A DNA stretch of 64,000 bases, taken from contig NC_080671.1 in assembly GCF_030247195.1 (NCBI RefSeq), forward strand, positions 88,162,370 through 88,226,369. The letters run 5' to 3'. Source of the stretch: Topomyia yanbarensis (Eukaryota > Arthropoda > Insecta > Diptera > Culicidae). This document shows, piece after piece, positions 32,057 to 45,000 of this stretch (within the stretch, counting starts at the first letter, position 1; each line of letters starts with the position of its first letter). Under the pieces are notes generated by a model that ran no database searches, was not told the DNA's origin, and was given only the letters and a program-made list of their open reading frames with translations. The translations under genes were made by a program, and so were the position numbers.

Positions 32057-34560
32057 TATGGGACGACTGGTTGAAAGTTCAAAATCGCTCTTTTCGCACT
32101 ATTTCTCTTGTATTACTCATTTCTTTTCCCAGCTATTTTTCCGTTGGATTTAACCAAAAAATCCCTAATCGGACCCTTATTTCACAAATCCTCAAACGAA
32201 ATATTCAATACAATTGAATACAACTAACATTCTCATTTTTTGTCTTTCTGTAAAACTATTTTATTTTCCTTTTGCTTTTATACAGTTTATAAAAGCGAAA
32301 AAAATAATGACAAACTGCCTCAATTTCGAGAATTTATGAATTTATTTAGGGATGAAAAATTGTAGAATAACAAAAAAAATGCGTCGCTGCCATAAACAAC
32401 GTTGTCACGGAATTAAAAGTCATTCCTAACAACAATTATAATAGCAAGCCTTCATCATTAAGCTCGGCCATTAGAAGTGGTACCAATTTATGACTCATTC
32501 ACTATTCTAATCAATCATTATATAATTTCCGTGCAACATAATAAACTACTTTCCAGCCAAATCTCCCAATACCCTCCAACGGTCCAATTTCATTTCTACA
32601 CAACCCCTCCCGAAAATTGGAAACTCAACATTCATTGTTGCACCATCAAACACATTCGCCTGTCAAGTCACACTGACAGCAGAACGCCAAAACGCAGCGC
32701 ACGCACTGCCACACTCGTCTGAAAGTACTAATTTCTCGTAAAAACACCTGAACCATCTTGCTGGATGACGTAGAACCCCCTAGTCACCCTAGCAGTGTCT
32801 CTTCTAAGCAACGCGTATCGATGACTCACACACGCGTTATTTTCCGGGCAGCGGCGATGGAAAAACTTTTCCACCAAAAGCAGCAGCTGTCGGCAGGTAC
32901 CTTCCACTCTCGGTAGTGCCATTTGTACGAGCTGTGCCTGAAGAAGTAGGTAGTAGCGGGTAGCTGAACATCATGCAATCAGTTGAAGTAGTTTCACTTC
33001 GCTGACTGGTGTGAGGGCCCGCGTGCGATTGCCGGGTAGGAAAGAAAAACTTTTTCCGCTGCCATATCGCTTAGGACTGCGCGCCGCTCCAGGGAGTCAC
33101 ACCACACCGGTCCCCGGTGCCGGGTGATTCGTGATAGAAAACTAACTAATTTCATCTAGCTTCTGACAGGTTCGGTCGTACGGGTGGGGGTGGAACACCT
33201 TGGCCTTTGCTGTGCACCGCAGAATGAGCTATCTTTTCGCTCGTCGAGGGGGAGGAAAACTTTTATTTTTCTCGCCCATAATGATAGCGGTGTAGGGTGT
33301 CTTCGTTTGTACGGAGGCAGGAGGTCGGGATGGGGTAAAGGTTCGAGCAGGTTCTTTGCAATACTTGAGGAATTGCTAAGTCAATCAATGTCTGCAGATT
33401 GTTTGGCAAAGTTAAAGTTCATGGTGGGACTTATGGTGCGAGTATGTGAGTGAATGAGTCTGATCTGATCTATTAGGTATGTTTCGCAGTACTCAGGCGA
33501 ATGGACTTGATACCACAGGTTCGGAAAGATACATTTTTTAATTGCACAAGTTGTACTGTCTTGAGAAGTCTTATGTTGTGAGATATGTTCAGAATAACAA
33601 GAAAACTTTTCAATTTAAGAATTGATGCGATAACGATAAGATTGATATCATTAACTTCAAAAGTAAATTATCTGCAAAAGAATGTTCCAATTAGTTATGT
33701 TCAAAACAATCTCTATTAGGACTTACTTGCATAGCAAACGTTCCACTAAACTATCCAAATAGTCCAAAAAAGTAAAAACAAATATATTTTCGAGGAACAT
33801 CTCACAGAAACATTTAGCTTGCTTGGAATTTTTTTGTCGTAGGCATCAGCTATGCTGCGCTAGAAAATAACCGTGAAATATGCATGTCATTGCTGCTGTG
33901 TAGGTGGTGTGGAGTTTTGTTCTCCCCCATAGCTTGTTTCTCTACAACAGACGGTTTGATCGAGTGGGGGACGGTTGCATCCTGCGACGGGCTGGAAGTG
34001 AATGTGCCGCAGAACAGGGGGATATCCGCTACGTCAGCTTGTTTTTTTTTCGTCTGGGCGTTTTTAGGTATTCTTATAATTTTACGCTTTGTTAGCATGT
34101 ATTTACAAATTAATGGCTTCAGGCAATGTTGGCAGGAATCGTTTCATGGAAAAATATAACAATTTTGCACACTTGATGTGGGTGTGTTTTGTGATATATG
34201 GAAGTGCACAGCACAATCTCTACGATTCTACGCGCTTCTATCACAGTTCTGCCAACGGCATTCTGTTATAACTATCAAAGTAATTACCAAGCATTAGTAT
34301 TTGCATTTAGTACGTACCCTCGGTAGTACGTACATTGTTCCTCGATACACCTACCATGAAAAAAATATTTTCTTCTGATTTTGATTGGATAGGATAGTTT
34401 TATTTGTGGGGACTTTAACTTTGTGGTCATTCGTCCCTGATCCTGATTTTGAAAACTTCTAACAAAATAGGGCAATTTAATGGAAGTTCTATTAGTTCTG
34501 CAAAGCTCACCATAATATTTTAACTTTACATAAGTCATAAAATCATGGTGAAAATCTATC
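32057..34560. other. Anonymous DNA with a GC-richer, low-copy-looking core
   Basis: Between about 32640 and 33460, G+C is higher and no repetition within the window was found (for example GGGCCCGCGTGCGATTGCCG near 33014). The frames on both strands are short and unlike known domains. It may be host-specific sequence (regulatory or UTR); the remainder is AT-rich with nothing recognised. Confidence 0.3.
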
Positions 34561-35260
34561 AAGTATAAAAAGATCTACACGCTTCAGGGACGTCCTACAA
34601 GTTTCAGAAAAGTTCTTCAAATTTCAGGATATCGCTAACATGTAAGAAGACAATGTGTAGAACAGGTCAGTTATAGCTTTTTGGCAAACTTCAGTGTATC
34701 TTAATGAATTTTAAAAATGACCTTCGGAGGTCCTATGAAATTTAGGAAATACTGCAAAAGTTCAAAGACATTCTATGCCACAATTTCTATAAACATCAAA
34801 ACGTTCAAGATTTTCACCAATATTTTACCAAACTCCATTTAATTCTGTGAACTTCTGAGCATTTTGAACTACTATTACAGTTTCAGTATAATTTGTTAAC
34901 GGCTTTTTGTGATTTAGCCGAACTGACCTGAACTTGAAGACGACTTTGATTAAAATCTTAATAATCTATGGAAACAGCGAAGCTTCAACAATATTCTAAG
35001 GATTTCCGGAAAATCGTTCAAACATAAGGGGACGTCTGCAACACTCTTTCAAACTTAAAAGTTAATACGCTTAGCCTGAAATGCATTTCATAAAATTTCC
35101 ATTTGACTTCAATTTCAAAAATTTACAAAAGTAGGGATGTCTGACGAATATTAAAAACCTCTGCAAGCATATGGCATGTCCCACAAACGTCATAAAAGTC
35201 TTACTAACTTCGAAGAAATCTCTAAAATTTGGAGAAAATTTTCGAACATCAAACAGGATA
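34561..35260. repeat. Diffuse degenerate repeat of AAATTTCAGAAAAGTTC type
   Basis: Variants of CTACAAGTTTCAGAAAAGTT and TTCAAANTTTCAGG recur irregularly at roughly 25-35 nt spacing. The pattern is much more decayed than the 12.8-15.9 kb array and may be a relative of it. No coding sequence is present. Confidence 0.35.
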
Positions 35261-35880
35261 TGAGGCAATGGTATGATTACTATCTAGAGCGATGATAAAA
35301 CGAGTTTTTAACAATCGTTATTCAAACTTTATGTAGAGTAGGATGGTCAAATTAGATACACGGTACAGAACATCGTTTACTACTGCTATTTCAGCTGTTA
35401 CTGTGGATTAGGTATGGCGTTGTTCATGTTTTCGTGTGTTGTTCTACGAAAACGCATTATGTTTTGTCCTCAGTACAGTACATTTAATCAATGCAAAAAA
35501 ATGTCAAGCGAGTATTTTCTTACGTGAAAATTTATGCGGAACGCGATAGTTGTGTTGGTTTTTCGATATTTTAGATTTTGAAAAAAAAATACGGACATCA
35601 ACACGAAACATACGCTTGGGGGCACGATAGGTCAGCCGTTTGGGAACACTATAGATCACTACTAAAAACGCCAAAATGAAGTGAAGAGGAGATAAAGAAC
35701 ACAATTGCACCTGTTCAGGATGGCTCCAGTATTCGGTAGGCCTCTAAACAATTCAAGGTTCCTTTCAAACCATTACGGGCTCTTGTAAAAGGAAAGTGCT
35801 CGTCATCAATGCAAGCGTGTCAGATATTTCGCGTGAGTTAGCAATATAATAATTTAAGGTGTTGTTGAAGTAGATATTCG
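35261..35880. other. Anonymous DNA
   Basis: No gene or clear repeat is supported, apart from a possible upstream continuation of the transposase remnant that begins at 35881. Confidence 0.3.
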
Positions 35881-36063
35881 AAAAAGAACATGATCAAAAA
35901 AGAGAAAGAAAAGAATCCAAAAAATGCTCTAAAGGGCAAATGTGATCGTCGCACAGCTAAGCAACCACGTTATCCGGAATGCACAACTTCAATTCCACAC
36001 TCTGGTGACGACGAGGACACCGAAGAAGCCATTTGCAAGGGCAAAATCAGACGCAGCTGTTGA
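35881..36063 (+). pseudogene. Possible pogo-type transposase C-terminus remnant
   Basis: The frame starting at codon 35881 reads a Lys/Glu-rich stretch (KKNMIKKEKEKNPKNALKGK), then CDRRTAKQPRYPEC and the acidic SGDDEDTEEAICKGKIRRSC, ending at TGA 36061-36063. A basic coiled stretch followed by an acidic D/E run and Cys is typical of the C-terminal end of pogo/Tigger and related DDE transposases. The DDE core is not visible upstream, and stops close the frame before 35881. The call rests on composition and order only. Confidence 0.3.
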
Positions 36064-37121
36064 AAAACATGTTTTTCAACACTTTCTTCTGCGGTTTCAT
36101 GATTTTTCACGTCATTTGCCAGTTCCTTATTTTTTTACCTGAATGACATCAATGGATTGCATGTATTGTTTGTTTTATTAATTTTTAAATAATCTGCAGC
36201 ATCCATACCCTTCAAATAAACTAAGAGAAATGGTAGTAATGATATTGAAAGACGGATAGGTATTATAGTTAGAGCGAATCAGTTATAAATTTAGAACGGA
36301 AAACTAGAACTAGGCAGGCACATATGGACATGATCGAAAGAAAATGTGAAGAATCCTTTGCTTTCTACTGGTAGTATTTGAATGTTTGGGCTTTCCACCC
36401 AAGTCTACCGCATGGTCGTTTATAGAACATAACTCATCGTCATGTTTTACCGCCGATGCCGCCGTCTTTTAACTTCATTGCTTTCGTTTCTTTTAGTCTT
36501 AAATTTGCCAAAAATAAGCAACAAAATCGATACAACAAAAATATCTTTTGTCTGCTGTTTCTCTAAAAATCTTTGTTGTATTTTAATGTAGGACAGAGCC
36601 ACTAGTGGAAACAAATTTAATATTTCATCCAACTTGGCAAAGAACATATTTGTAGTCCTGAGAAATTTGGATAAAATGTTTTAATTATAAACTTCAATTA
36701 ATTTCTAATCAAAACTTGCTTTCCCCTGAAGATGAAGGAGTATCCCTTCGAAGAGTTGCACTATGCTGTGGTATGTGATAAAAAATCGAAAACTTCATCT
36801 AATCCAATTTAATTCAATTCTCTGCTTCAAAATTATCTACAAATCAGATCCGGGGAAAAAAATCTTCTAAACATTCCCTGAATGTAGGTATAATGTTTAT
36901 TCTACTTAATAGCGAGGTTTTCAGTTGCTCATATTTGCTCTAGACTAGGGCCGCTTGAAATGATGTTTCAATGCAGGTAACAATTGGAAGAGAGGGGGTG
37001 GATTATTGTCTCAAAACAGTTAATAGGTCCAGGGACACTTTCAATGGTCTTTTGCTTTTCCGACAATTTAAATAGTAGAGTTGTTTCCGAGCCTTTCAAC
37101 GGAGCAGATCGTTATACTTCA
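36064..37121. other. Anonymous AT-rich DNA
   Basis: No gene is supported. It contains the second hammerhead-like copy at 36726-36755 and ordinary AT-rich sequence up to the start of the I-clade LINE. Confidence 0.35.
36726..36760 (+). ncRNA. Decayed hammerhead-like motif, copy 2
   Basis: CTGAAGA (36726-36732) and a helix GAAGG/CCTTC are as in the 9991 copy, and the flanks also match (TGCTTTCCC before, GTTGCACTATG after). The second core strand reads GAAGAG rather than GAAACG, so ribozyme activity is unlikely. It is the same repeat family as 9991-10030. Confidence 0.4.
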
Positions 37122-37369
37122 CAGTGGTGTTCGGTGTGTAAGTTTCAGTGAGTGAAGGTCAGCCTTTGTTGGCTGCCGTTCTGCTGGTGCCGGTGGCAAG
37201 TCCAGCGTATTGTTTTCGCTGGTGCGGAACAATCGACGTTACTGCAGATAAGTTTTGTCTGTTTTTTCCTCTCGTTTGCTTTCTTTCCTTCTCTTTTTTT
37301 TTAATTTTACCTTGCAATCTAATAATAAAACACATTCCCGTATATACAACGCTCTGCCCTCGTGCTTAA

Positions 37370-38689
37370 ATGGCCGAGGGCGAAATACCATCTGATATTC
37401 TCATGGAAGTCACTGATTCCCCTAACACGCGCATTGGCCCCCTTATAAAACAGTACCCTCTAGATTCCACTGGGCCATGGGTAGTGTACTTTCGGACCGG
37501 GGAGAAACCGGTTAATGTATTGAAACACTCTCGGGATCTGACTGCTAACTACCTGGCCTTAGCTCAGATAACACGTGTTCGGGCAAACAAGATACGTGTT
37601 CCAGTGAATGACCTCGGCCAGGCAAACGCGATTGCTTCCTGTGAGCGCTTTTCGAGGGAATTTAAAGCGTACGTGCCTTGTGTGGCCGTAGAAATCGATG
37701 GGGTTGTGTCCGAACCGGGCCTGAAATGCGAAGAACTGTTGGAGCACGGGGTTGGCTGCTTTAAGGATCCCTCACTCCAACAGATTAAGATCTTAGAATG
37801 CAAACAATTGTATACCGCAAACACCGAGGGAGGTAAGACTACCTACTCTCAATCAGGCTCGATTCGGATGACTTTCGCCGGGTCTTCTCTTCCCAACTTC
37901 GCCTACCTGTTCGCCTGTTTGTACCGCGGGTCATGAGCTACAGTAATTGCAAGCAGTGGGGCCACACAGCCACCTATTGTGGAAATAAAAAAACGATGCG
38001 GCAAAAGTGAGGGAGAGGATGAGGATGACTCTTGCGGCAAAGAAACTGAAAAGTGTATTTACTGCGGGGGCCCTTCGCATGCTCTTCAGTCATGCCCTGT
38101 GTACAAACAGCGCGGGGATAAAATTAAACGCTCCCTTAAGGAACGCTCGAGGCGCTCTTATGCAGAAATGCTAAAGAATGCTTCGCATTTTGTCCTGTCC
38201 GAAAATCCCTATGCTGATTTGGCTAACGTTGAGCAAGAATCTGACGACCCACGAGAGGGAACATCTTTGGTTAACCCAGTAGAATCCAGGAAGAGGAGAA
38301 CTCTAGCCTCCCCTAGACTACCTCGTAAGGGTCCCAAGATGTCATCCTCTGAGAGTGCGCCAACAACATCTAATAAATCCAACGGAAGTGCTACCAAAAA
38401 TCCGAAGCAAGTCGCTCCAGGGCTTGGAAACTTTAATTCTAACAAGGAGTACCCACCACTTCCAGGGACACCAGAAATCCCAAGTGTCCCCTTTATTCAA
38501 ACAGCCACTCAGTCCAGTAATGGACTAATGAAATTTTCTGACATCGTGGACTTCATTTTCACAGCTTTCAATGTTACTGATCCTCTTAAAAGCCTTCTGA
38601 TACGTTTTCTCCCTATAGTGCAAACATTTTTGAAGCAGTTGACTACTAAATGGCCCCTCCTTGCAGCGATCGTATCCTACGATGGCTAA
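37370..38689 (+). pseudogene. I-clade LINE ORF1 (Gag-like nucleic-acid-binding protein)
   Basis: It starts at ATG 37370 (MAEGEIPSDILMEVTDSPNT) and is open to 37936. This first part includes the ANKIRVPVNDLGQANAIASC and CEELLEHGVGCFKDPSLQQI segments typical of I-clade Gag proteins. A frame shift between about 37925 and 37975 separates it from the zinc-knuckle region. The first knuckle has lost its first Cys (YSNCKQWGHTATYC) and the last is intact (CIYCGGPSHALQSC, about 38060-38100). A Ser/Pro/Lys-rich tail follows to the stop at 38689. In life the protein would bind LINE RNA; here the reading frame is broken. Confidence 0.85.
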
Positions 38690-40697
38690 GTCATCGAACG
38701 AGGTCACCGATTCGATCACTGTTCTACAGTGGAACAGCAGAAGTATCCCCCCGAAAATCGATTCCTTTAAATTTTTACTAAATAGTTTAAAATGTGATCC
38801 TTTCGCATTATGTGAAACTTGATTAACTTCCGATATAAATCTCAACTTCCACGACTTTAATATAATTCGGCTGGATCGAGAAAACCCTTATGGAGGAGTA
38901 CTTTTGGGGATTAAAAAGTGCTATTCTTTCAACCGAATTAACCTCCCTTCAACACCAGGCATTGAAATTGTTGCTTGTCAAGTTCTAATTAAAGGCAAAG
39001 ACCTTTGCATTGCTTCCATCTACATTCCTCCTAGAGCCTCAGTAGGGCACCGACCGCTTTGTAATATCACGGAATTCTTACCGGCACCGCGGCTAGTTCT
39101 GGGAGACTTTAACTCGCACGGTACGGTATGGGGCTGTCTTCATGATGATAATAGATCAACATTAATCCAAGATCTTTTTGTGACAATTTCAACATGACCA
39201 TCTTAAACACGGGAGAAATGACGCGGATTCCTACACCACCAGCACGCGCAAGCGCGTTGAATTTGTCGCTTTGCTCGACATCGCTACAGTTAGATTGCTG
39301 GTGGAAGATGATCTCTGATCCCCACGGTAGCGATCATTTGCCTATCGTGATTTCAATTGCTAATGGTTCAAGACCTTTGGAAACAATCAATGTCTCGTAT
39401 GACCTCACACGGAACATCGATTGAAAGAGTTACGCGACCGCGATATTCGTTAAAATCGAATCCACTCAAGAACTTCCTCCGGAGGAAGAGTACAGGTTGT
39501 TGGCTAGCTTGATTCTCGACAGTGCGAATCAAGCTCAGACTAAACCAGTACCCAGCGCGAATACCCATGGATGGTTTCCCACCCTGTGGTGGGATAAAGA
39601 GCTGTACGCGGAAAAGTCCACTGCATATAAGGCCTTCCGGGAAGACGGGTTACCCGCTAGCTATCAACAGTACGCGTTGTTAGAAAGGCGAATGAAGAGT
39701 CTAATGAAAGCCAAAAAAACGCAGTTATTGGCGCCGGTTCGTCGACGGGTTAATGAGAGAAACAGCGATGAGCACTCTTTGGGGTACGGCTCGACGTATG
39801 CGTAACCGAAACAGTACCAACGAGAACGTGGAATATTCAAACCGTTGGATATTCGCTTTCGCCAAGAAGATCTGTCCGGGCTCTGTCCCGGTACAGAAAA
39901 CGTGCCGCGCCGCGTCTCCTCACCATACCGCGAACGAAACACCTTTTTCGACGGTGGAGTTCTCACTTGCTCTCTTGTCATGCAACAATAACGCCCCAGG
40001 GTTAGACAGAATCAAATACAACTTGTTGAGGAATCTGCCTGACACTGCAAAAAGGTGCTTGTTGAATTTATTTAACAAGTTTCTTGAGGGTAACATTGTG
40101 CCTCATGACTGGAGGCAAGTGAAGGTCATCGCCATCCCAAAACCAGGAAAACCAGTCTCCGACCACAACTCGTATCGACCGATTACAAATATGTCCTGTA
40201 TTCGAAAGTTTTTCGAGAAAATGATCTTGTTTCGCATCGACAATTGAGTTGAAGCATATGGCTTACTGTCAGATACACAATTTGGCTTCCGCAAAGGCAA
40301 AGGGACGAACGATTGCCTTGCGTTGCTTTCTACAGAAATCCAAATGGCCTATGCTAACAAAGAGCAGATGGCATCAGTCTTCTTGGATATTAAGGGGGCT
40401 TTTGACTTAGTTTCTATCAACATTCTGTCAGAGAAGCTGTACCAGCATGGTCTTTCACCAATGTTAAATAACTTTTTGCTAAACCTGTTGTCTGAAAAGC
40501 ACATGCACTTTTCGCATAGCGATTTAACATCATTGCGATTTAGCTACATGGGTCTTCCCCAGGGCTCATGTCTAAGTCTCCTGCTCTACAATTTTTAGGT
40601 GAATGACATTGACGATTGTCTTGCCAATTCATGCACGCTAAGGCAACTTGCAGACGACGGGGTGTCTCTGTTACAGGGCACAAAGCTGTCGACCATT
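38682..40697 (+). pseudogene. I-clade LINE ORF2: endonuclease and RT, truncated
   Basis: ATG 38682 overlaps the ORF1 stop, as expected for reinitiation in bicistronic I-type LINEs. The AP-endonuclease motifs are in order: LQWNSRSI (about 38730), ALCET (about 38803), LGDFNSHG (about 39098) and GSDHLPI (about 39325). RT motifs follow: FGFRKGKGTND (about 40280), VFLDIKGAFD with the first catalytic Asp (about 40378), GLPQGSCLS (about 40552) and LADDG with the catalytic Asp pair (about 40648). Stops at 38820-38822, 39422-39424, 40245-40247 and 40596-40598, and frame shifts near 39176 and 39718, break it. Three of the four stops replace Trp (TGG to TGA), by comparison with what I recall of the family. 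Confidence 0.85.
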
Positions 40698-42062
40698 ACA
40701 TTGGGGTTAAATTGGGATATTTATCGTTTTTATGAAAGTATAAATAAAGGACATATAGGGAAAATCACGATTTGCTAGCATATCACGAACTGAGACATTG
40801 GATGGTCTACCTGGGGCGTGAAGGGAGTCCTTTAACTGATACTTGGCGTCACAATACCTGGCGCACACCCAGACAACGTGCTTGATGTCGTGATAGCCCT
40901 CGTCACAAGCGCACAGACTACTCTCCGCAAGCCCAATACGCCGCAAATGCGCATCCAATATGTAGTGTTTGGACATAAGCCGGGACATTACACGTATGAA
41001 ATCTCTACCCACATCCATCCCCCTGAACCAAGCCTTCGTTGATATCACGAGGTTTGCAAACTGTTGAGTGTCCTCTGACGACATATACTAAAAAAAGTCG
41101 TCGAAGCAGATTGGTCTTTCGTATATGTCACCATCTAATGCGCCCACCTTCGCTAAAGAGTCGGCCTTTTCATTACCCAGGACAGAGCAATGAGAGGGGA
41201 CCAAAACAAAGGTAATCTGATAAGATTTTTCAGATAACTTGCGCAGAGATTCCCGTATCTTCCCCAGAAAATACGGGAATTGCTTTTTAGGCGTCACCGT
41301 ACGAAGAGCCTCGATAGAGCTGAGACTGTCCGAAATGATGAGGTAGTGATCTGTGGGCAGAGTGTCGATGATCCAAAGAATGTACTGAATAGCAGCTAAT
41401 TCGGCGACGTAAACTAAAGCGGGATCATCGAGCTTGAATGAAGCGGTGACTTTATCATTGAAGATACCGAAGCCAGTGGACCCATCGAGGTTTGATCCGT
41501 TGGTGTAAAATATTTTGTCGCAGTTGACTTCTCGGAATTTATTGTAAATTTTTTTGGGGATCACTTGCGGGCGTATATGGTCCCGGATTTCACGAGTCTC
41601 TTCCTTCATGAATGTGTCGAAGAATATAGTAGAATCAGAAGTATCTAAGAGACGGACGCGGTTGGGATTATACGAAGAAGGATTGATGCTCAGTGGCATG
41701 TAATCGATGTACAAGGACATAAATAGGGTTTGAGAATTAAGCTCGACTAGGCTCTCGAAATTTTCGATCACAAACGGGTTCAAGATGTCGCATCGGATGA
41801 GTAATCGATATAAGAGTTCCCAAAATCGATTTTTTAGTGGTAGAACGCCCGCCAGCACTTCAAGACTCATCGAGTGCATGCTACCCAAGTCAATGCGCAA
41901 GCAACGATACTGGATTCTTTCCAGTTTGATGAAGTGTATGTTCGCAGCGGAGCGGAAATCCCCAACAACACAATATTGATTGATTTCAATACCTTCTATT
42001 AGTGGAGCGCAATGTTTATAGAGAATCAAAATGTAGCTCTTTACGAATTTGGGAGCCAATTG
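40698..42062 (-). pseudogene. I-clade LINE ORF2: RNase H and C-terminal domain, inverted
   Basis: On the minus strand from about 42060 down, the post-RT region (HFIKLERIQYRCLRI, about 41925-41975) leads to an RNase H domain (about 41510-41100). Its motifs are FYTNGSNLDGSTGFGIFN, AELAAIQYIL, SDSLSSIEAL and GNEKADSLAK. The first catalytic Asp of the usual YTDGS is Asn here, so the enzyme would be inactive; the other acidic residues remain. A stop near 41088 is followed by the C-terminal zinc-binding segment CACDEGYHDIKHVVWVC (about 40870-40920) and the natural C-terminus at 40707. Its C-terminal end faces the cut RT end of the plus-strand part, tail to tail. The 3' UTR is missing at the junction. 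Confidence 0.85.
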
Positions 42063-45000
42063 TGTCCGGTTTCATCACATCAGGAATGTTGTATAACTCA
42101 CGTACAATATGATAAGAATAACGTTAGTCTAAGTCGTTGTGACGTATTGCATTTGCGTTTTGAATAACGAAACGATGTCAAATTCAGATGGTGGAATTGC
42201 CTCTTTGGAATCGATGATAAGCACTAAGAGACTAACCAAAATAAATATAAAAAGGTACGTATGAACACTAGTACTTCTTCGAGGATTCCTCAAACTTAAA
42301 AAAATGGTCCAGAAAAATATAGAAGCAATAAAACAATGCATGAATCTCCAAATTGCTTGCAAAAAGTGCCGAAAAGCCAATCTTTTGTCCTGATAAGTAC
42401 GGTTCAAAATGATAAAGAGTGCCGAATTGCGAACATTAGCTAAACAGAACAATCGTCAGTATTGATTTGCAAACCAACTTCGAACGAATGGTACTGCACC
42501 ACATTCTCAAATGCTTTCTGACACCATTGGGCATTTTTTGCATGTCCGACGGCCGTAAAACAAACGCTTTCAAGCGGTGCAGACAGGTAACGAGCAAATT
42601 CCAACAGCCATCATTGCGCCCCGTTCCGAAGCACGGCCGAGTGGGTGTGCAAAATCAACTTTCATGCTACATGCCACGCGAAAAGGAAGCTATCCGAATA
42701 ATGTGATGATGATAAATGAAATCTATTTTCCTACACATTAATGTTCGGCGATGATTTCCACGCAATCCGTTACCACACGCAGGTGGGGGAAGCAACCGTT
42801 ATTCGGTCGACGATCCAATCGTTTCGAGGAATTTAAACTCGTGGAAAGTTCATCGCTGCGGAGGTTCCTTCTAAATTGGCACAGATTTCGCGATGTAAAA
42901 TTGATGTGTCCTTGATAGTGGATAAATATTTTCATCAACATTTAAATTGTAAATTGAACTGAAAATACCTGTACTGCAGTTACTGGTTGGGCAATCGATA
43001 TAAATTTAACAAACATTATCTAAGCCTGTACATCCAGCTTCATATTTATACATGTGGCTCATGAAGCATGGTTGGTTGTTGGGTGTTGAGCCATTAACAC
43101 TAAAATTCCAATTCTCTAAATTGTCTGTGATCCTCACCACATGCCACACTGTACCCAGGTGAATAATAAAGGACGGGCTCATTGCAGCCGTGTCCGGAAA
43201 TGATTGCTCCCGAATTGAAATGTGCCGACACGAATGGTTCCAAAGCTCCGGGGCAACCGAGCAACGCCTTGCAAGAAAGGCGTACTGTTTGTTTATGATG
43301 AGTACGATTTCCATAACTTCCATGGCTCGGCCCGCTCTATTCACACTTTCATTAAAACGGAGCAGCAAAGTTTTCCCAGTTTATCGCAATCGCTTGCAGG
43401 CAAAAACTATGCATAATACACATGTTTTCCATCGCACCGATCGTTGTGCAGAAAAGTTTCCTATTCAACCCCTTTTTCCGAGGCGAAAATCGCATTCGTG
43501 CATAGGCATTTGCATCCATAAATATTTAACACTAATGTGCATGTTGAGATCTTCCGTGATTTCGTGCTTTCTAGCAGTTTATCGTTTCTGCATTTCTGCC
43601 GTTCAAACTTCAACTCGCTATCTCTGTGCACGAACAATTCTTCAACCCCAACCAACAGCCATTTATTTTTTTCCCTTTGCCTTTATACCAATGTTCAGTG
43701 TTCAGGAAAATTAATGCATAGCGAAAATTGTTTTCCAAAAGTACACTCCCACACTCACTCGCTGCTCGCAACGGCACTAATCTACTTTAGAGACTTCCTT
43801 CTGACTATAGTGCAGTACCGGGTTGGCCTTGGCTGATGGGTAGTATTCCATCAGCAGCCAAAGCCACGGCAACCACAGTGCTGCTGCTGCTCCCACTACT
43901 TCCACTGTTGGCTGTTGGTCGCGAACTCACTCGTTTGCAGTGCAGGCGGCGGGTGAAGCCGGAACTTGCACAGGAAAGGATTTTCTTCCGCTGAAAGTTT
44001 GTCCATTAAATTTCAGCCTGCGGGGCTTTCCCACACGTACCAACCGTTACATATTTGCACGCCCGGCCACCGGGAACGCTTTCTCTTTGAATTGGGTTCT
44101 GTGTTTTTTTTTGTCTGGCGGCACATTCTGCTTCGTTTCAGTAAATAAAGCCTTCAGGAGTTTCATTTACAATTGGGTCGTAAATTCGATGCTAAACAGC
44201 TCTCCGGGAACCATAATGATCGGGAAAATGTGGGACACAGTGGAATATAGGTTAGGAAGTTGTTCCTGCTGTGAACCGGAGATCCGGGGTTGTTTCCGTG
44301 CTTGTTGACGGTTTCGTAACGTCGGTGGTCTGTTGGAGAAGGTGTATATTGTGGTTTTGAAGCGAGCCGAATTTTAACATCAATCATACCCTTTTTTGCC
44401 CAGTTATAGCAGCGGGCCGCGGTTGAAGACGAGAATAATACCTTGGCATAGAAAATGTAGTTATAGGATGTTTTATCATGATTATAATTAAGAGTGATTA
44501 AAGGTATGTCAATTAAATGAAATAAATGGAAAAGATAGTTGGACGATGTTGGTGTTAGTTCTAACATCTATAGATAAATTATAATTGATGTAAGAATGTA
44601 TTACAAAAATGTCAGAAAATAAGTCAAAATATTTTTTAAAATATAGAGTGGAATGCATAAAAGCGCTAAAATGAGGTGTGCGAGTACACGGACGAGCGTA
44701 ATTGTGTGGAATGCCACTCACTTGTTCGATTCTTTTGAATTAGAGTGAAAGATAGCAAAGAAAGTTGTTGGCCTATTATAGAGTGTTTTAAAACGCCGTT
44801 TTCGCGCTCAAAATTAATAGTGTCCAAACAGTTCGCTTTAGAAGCATAGTTTTTTTGAAGAAGTTGTTGCTTTTATGGTAGCACTTGCACACTAGACTGC
44901 CCAGAAAAATAATGAATTTTTGAAAACTCAATCGGCCTACCTCTGAGTCGATTCTGGGTCCAACCAGGAGTACTTGGACCAAATTTGAAGCAAATCGGAC

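Larger units (their letters stand above)
37122..40697 (+). mobile_element. I-clade LINE, 5' two thirds
   Basis: The 5' end is placed near CAGTGGTG at 37122, a typical start for I/Jockey-type LINEs with internal promoters. A 5' UTR runs to 37369, then ORF1 (37370-38689), then ORF2 overlapping it by 8 nt (ATG 38682, ORF1 stop 38687-38689). The plus-strand part ends shortly after RT motif C, at about 40697, and the remaining 3' third of the family follows in the opposite orientation. Many stops and frame shifts show that it is long dead. Confidence 0.85.

Noticed and set aside
37122..42062. Twin-priming inversion of a LINE
   Set aside because: In twin priming the inverted part is the 5' segment and the 3' end points outward with poly(A); here the 3' part is inverted and its C-terminus lies at the internal junction.
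43190..43714. 174-codon plus-strand open frame
   Set aside because: No recognisable domain, no patterned composition, overlapping open frames in other phases; consistent with a chance frame in a GC-richer segment.
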